Positions 1-64,000 of a DNA stretch of 64,000 nt are shown piece after piece (positions within the stretch are counted from its first letter, which is position 1; each line of letters starts with the position of its first letter). A program made the position numbers and the translations under genes. The DNA is from Sebastes aleutianus. Lineage: Eukaryota; Chordata; Actinopteri; Perciformes; Sebastidae. Location of the stretch: assembly GCA_916700875.1 (NCBI GenBank), contig CAKAKS010000032.1, positions 13,243,629 through 13,307,628 on the forward strand, read 5' to 3'. The notes beneath the pieces are model-generated. The model saw only the letters and a program-made list of their open reading frames with translations, was not told the DNA's origin and did no database searches.

Positions 1-1419
1 GATGCAGTACTTGTTTCTTCTCTTATTCCTCTTTGATGGAATAGTCGTTGCCTTTATGGTTCAATGAGCTGAGGGTAATACAGTTTTACTCTTTTCAGTT
101 GCTCAAGGTGTATTGAATTTTTGCTGCATTGTGTCTCCACATGCAGAAGATTCTCTTTCTTACTGATATGAGCCGCAATTTCCCTCAGTGTACTCTCTAT
201 CTGTATAACGCAGTCCCCAGCCGCGGGATAAGGAAGTGAGCGGAAGGCTTGGGTTTATTGGTTGTGGTGATTGCAGCTGGATGTGCCTCGCCGCATTAAG
301 CTCAGTACCTCAGCCAGCATATAGCAGTAGCCAGAAGCACAGAAGAAGCCAGTGCTGCAGTCTGCACGACACAACTGCATCAAATCACAGGCCGGCTATT
401 GTCCCAGTAGCCAATGGAGGGGGATACAGGGAGAAAAAAGCGAGAGAATGAAAGACAAGGAGAGAGGCTGTGCATGGTAGGATGTTTTCACGAAACACTG
501 CCATGATGCATGCATCTCTCAGATAATTATATTTTGAAAAAATCGACTTAGCTTTGATTTAAAGTCTTGACTACATATCATTAGTGTCCTGCAGTGGTTG
601 TAGTTTCAGTTTAATGCGACATAAACTTGGCTGTTTGGGATTGTTTCAGAAATTATGTCTGGATCTTGTACCAATGGCATTACTTTTTAAAATGCCAAAG
701 AATGGGAGTCACCTTGTTTTCCTTAATCCCTCTCAAAAAATGGACTTTTTGACAACCATGTGTGCCCTCGGGTCTCTAATAATTTGTGCCAAAGACTAAT
801 ATAAGGCAGAGGCAGGCAGAAAGGCTCAGGAGAACAATGGTTCTTTCTGAATAATGACACTCTTTCTTACCTTAATGCTTCCTAGAGGCTCATAAGGAAG
901 GTGAGTAACACGGGAGTTGCTTTCCAAGGAAAAACAACAAAAAAGCTTCTTTATCCCCTTTGCATCTCGACCAGTAGAGATACCATTTGTTCCCCTCCCG
1001 CATCTTAACCCAACCCCCATAAGCGGCGGAGTCATTCCCATCAGAGACTGACAGTAGCTGTGCATCCTTCCCACATTCCTGTAGTCGGAGTGCTGGAAAG
1101 ATGACCCCGTATCCTGTTCGCTCATGGATACAGGAGCCAGAAACACCATCTCCTGTGGCCAGTCAGATTGCATGTCTTCATTGGCGAGATGGGGTGGCAA
1201 ATCCCACGCCCCAGGAGATATGTGCCCCAACCCCAGCTTGAGGTCATCATCGCTGGCGAGAAGGTCCTCGCTGAGGTCAACGTTCAGTGCCAGAGGTCGG
1301 CTGTAGATTGAAGCAGTTGGAGGGAGACCACTGGGGCTGTTCTGTCAGGAGCTTGAGCTGACACGTAACTGTGTATTTGTGTGCGTGTTTTTTTGTGTTT
1401 GTGTGAATGATCTCTGTAG
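1..1419 (+). other. ryr3: 3' part of ryr3 intron 3
   Basis: No ryr3 exon was found here. The peptide expected of exon 3 (the LEQSLSVRALQEML type) is absent in all frames, so exon 3 lies upstream. The acceptor for exon 4 is at 1418-1419. The only notable content is a minus-strand open block (871..1341), listed separately. Confidence 0.7.
871..1341 (-). other. Exon-like minus-strand open block, unidentified
   Basis: Reading the minus strand from 1341 to 871 gives 157 codons without a stop. The block is preceded by CTGACAG (acceptor-like) and followed by AAG|GTAAGA (near-perfect donor) at 871/870. It is phase 0 at both ends. The predicted peptide contains acidic DLSEDLLASDDDLKLG and then PPHLANEDMQSDWPQEM, which look more protein-like than most chance ORFs nearby. 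No family was recognised. It could be an exon of an antisense gene, a retrocopy fragment, or chance. The polypyrimidine tract before the acceptor is weak. Confidence 0.25.
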
Positions 1420-63873
<62,454 letters not shown>

Positions 63874-64000
63874 GTACGACTGCATACATTACACCTACAG
63901 CCTTTACTTCAGAGGTTCCCAACTCTTTTCCTTCCAGATGACCCCTGACTAAGTGACATATTTTATCGATATCTCATACTATATTCAATGCATAACAAAA

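Noticed and set aside
1233..1313. Plus-strand open stretch (PQLEVIIAGEKVLAEVNVQC) after a CCCCAG as possible ryr3 exon 3
   Set aside because: It shows no similarity to the RyR exon 3 peptide and has no donor at a compatible place. The start of exon 4 is phase 0 and needs a different upstream exon.

Overview
The window is vertebrate nuclear DNA, almost certainly from a teleost fish. It holds an interior piece of one very large gene on the + strand, a ryanodine receptor, the intracellular Ca2+-release channel of the sarcoplasmic/endoplasmic reticulum. I assembled 71 consecutive exons (1420..63873). All are bounded by GT-AG introns and all agree in reading phase. They add up to 10,292 coding bases, about 3,430 residues of a protein that is normally near 4,900. 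In mammalian RyR numbering they correspond to exons 4 to 74. Exons 1-3 lie upstream of the window. The exons for the EF-hands, transmembrane segments and pore lie downstream.

The paralogue is RYR3 (ryr3). Peptides such as the exon 20 end, the exon 24 end, LSIDKIRFFRVER, NEKMRKISQ and SGGQDQER resemble RYR3 more than RYR1 or RYR2. The SPRY2-SPRY3 linker (divergent region 2) is short, as is typical of RYR3. The assignment rests on remembered family sequence, not on a database search.

Layout: 1..1419 is the end of intron 3, with an unexplained minus-strand open exon-like block. 1420..13652 carries the N-terminal beta-trefoil/MIR domains and the first RIH solenoid (exons 4-17). 15073..17694 is SPRY1. 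17789..24894 is the first pair of RyR repeats. 25220..27202 is SPRY2. 28365..29583 is SPRY3. 30698..34973 is the junctional solenoid with a single 808-bp exon 35. Intron 38 (6.3 kb) is the largest. 41260..46820 is the second RIH-type solenoid. 51684..55200 is the second RyR-repeat pair (P2, phosphorylation domain). 55330..63873 is the central helical solenoid and includes a 15-bp microexon at the alternative-splicing site equivalent to RYR1 ASI.

The rest of the window is intron, rich in small non-autonomous DNA transposons. At least eight elements end in TTAA (piggyBac-like). Three have hAT-like 8-bp target duplications, one of them nested inside a TTAA element. Others are TIR or foldback elements. 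Microsatellites and a 32-bp minisatellite are also present. No tRNA, rRNA, CRISPR array, second confident gene or promoter was seen, and I found no novel multi-gene system. The most interesting points are the microexon, the minisatellite made of 3'-splice-site-like units, the minus-strand open block at 871..1341 and the MITE cluster in intron 47.
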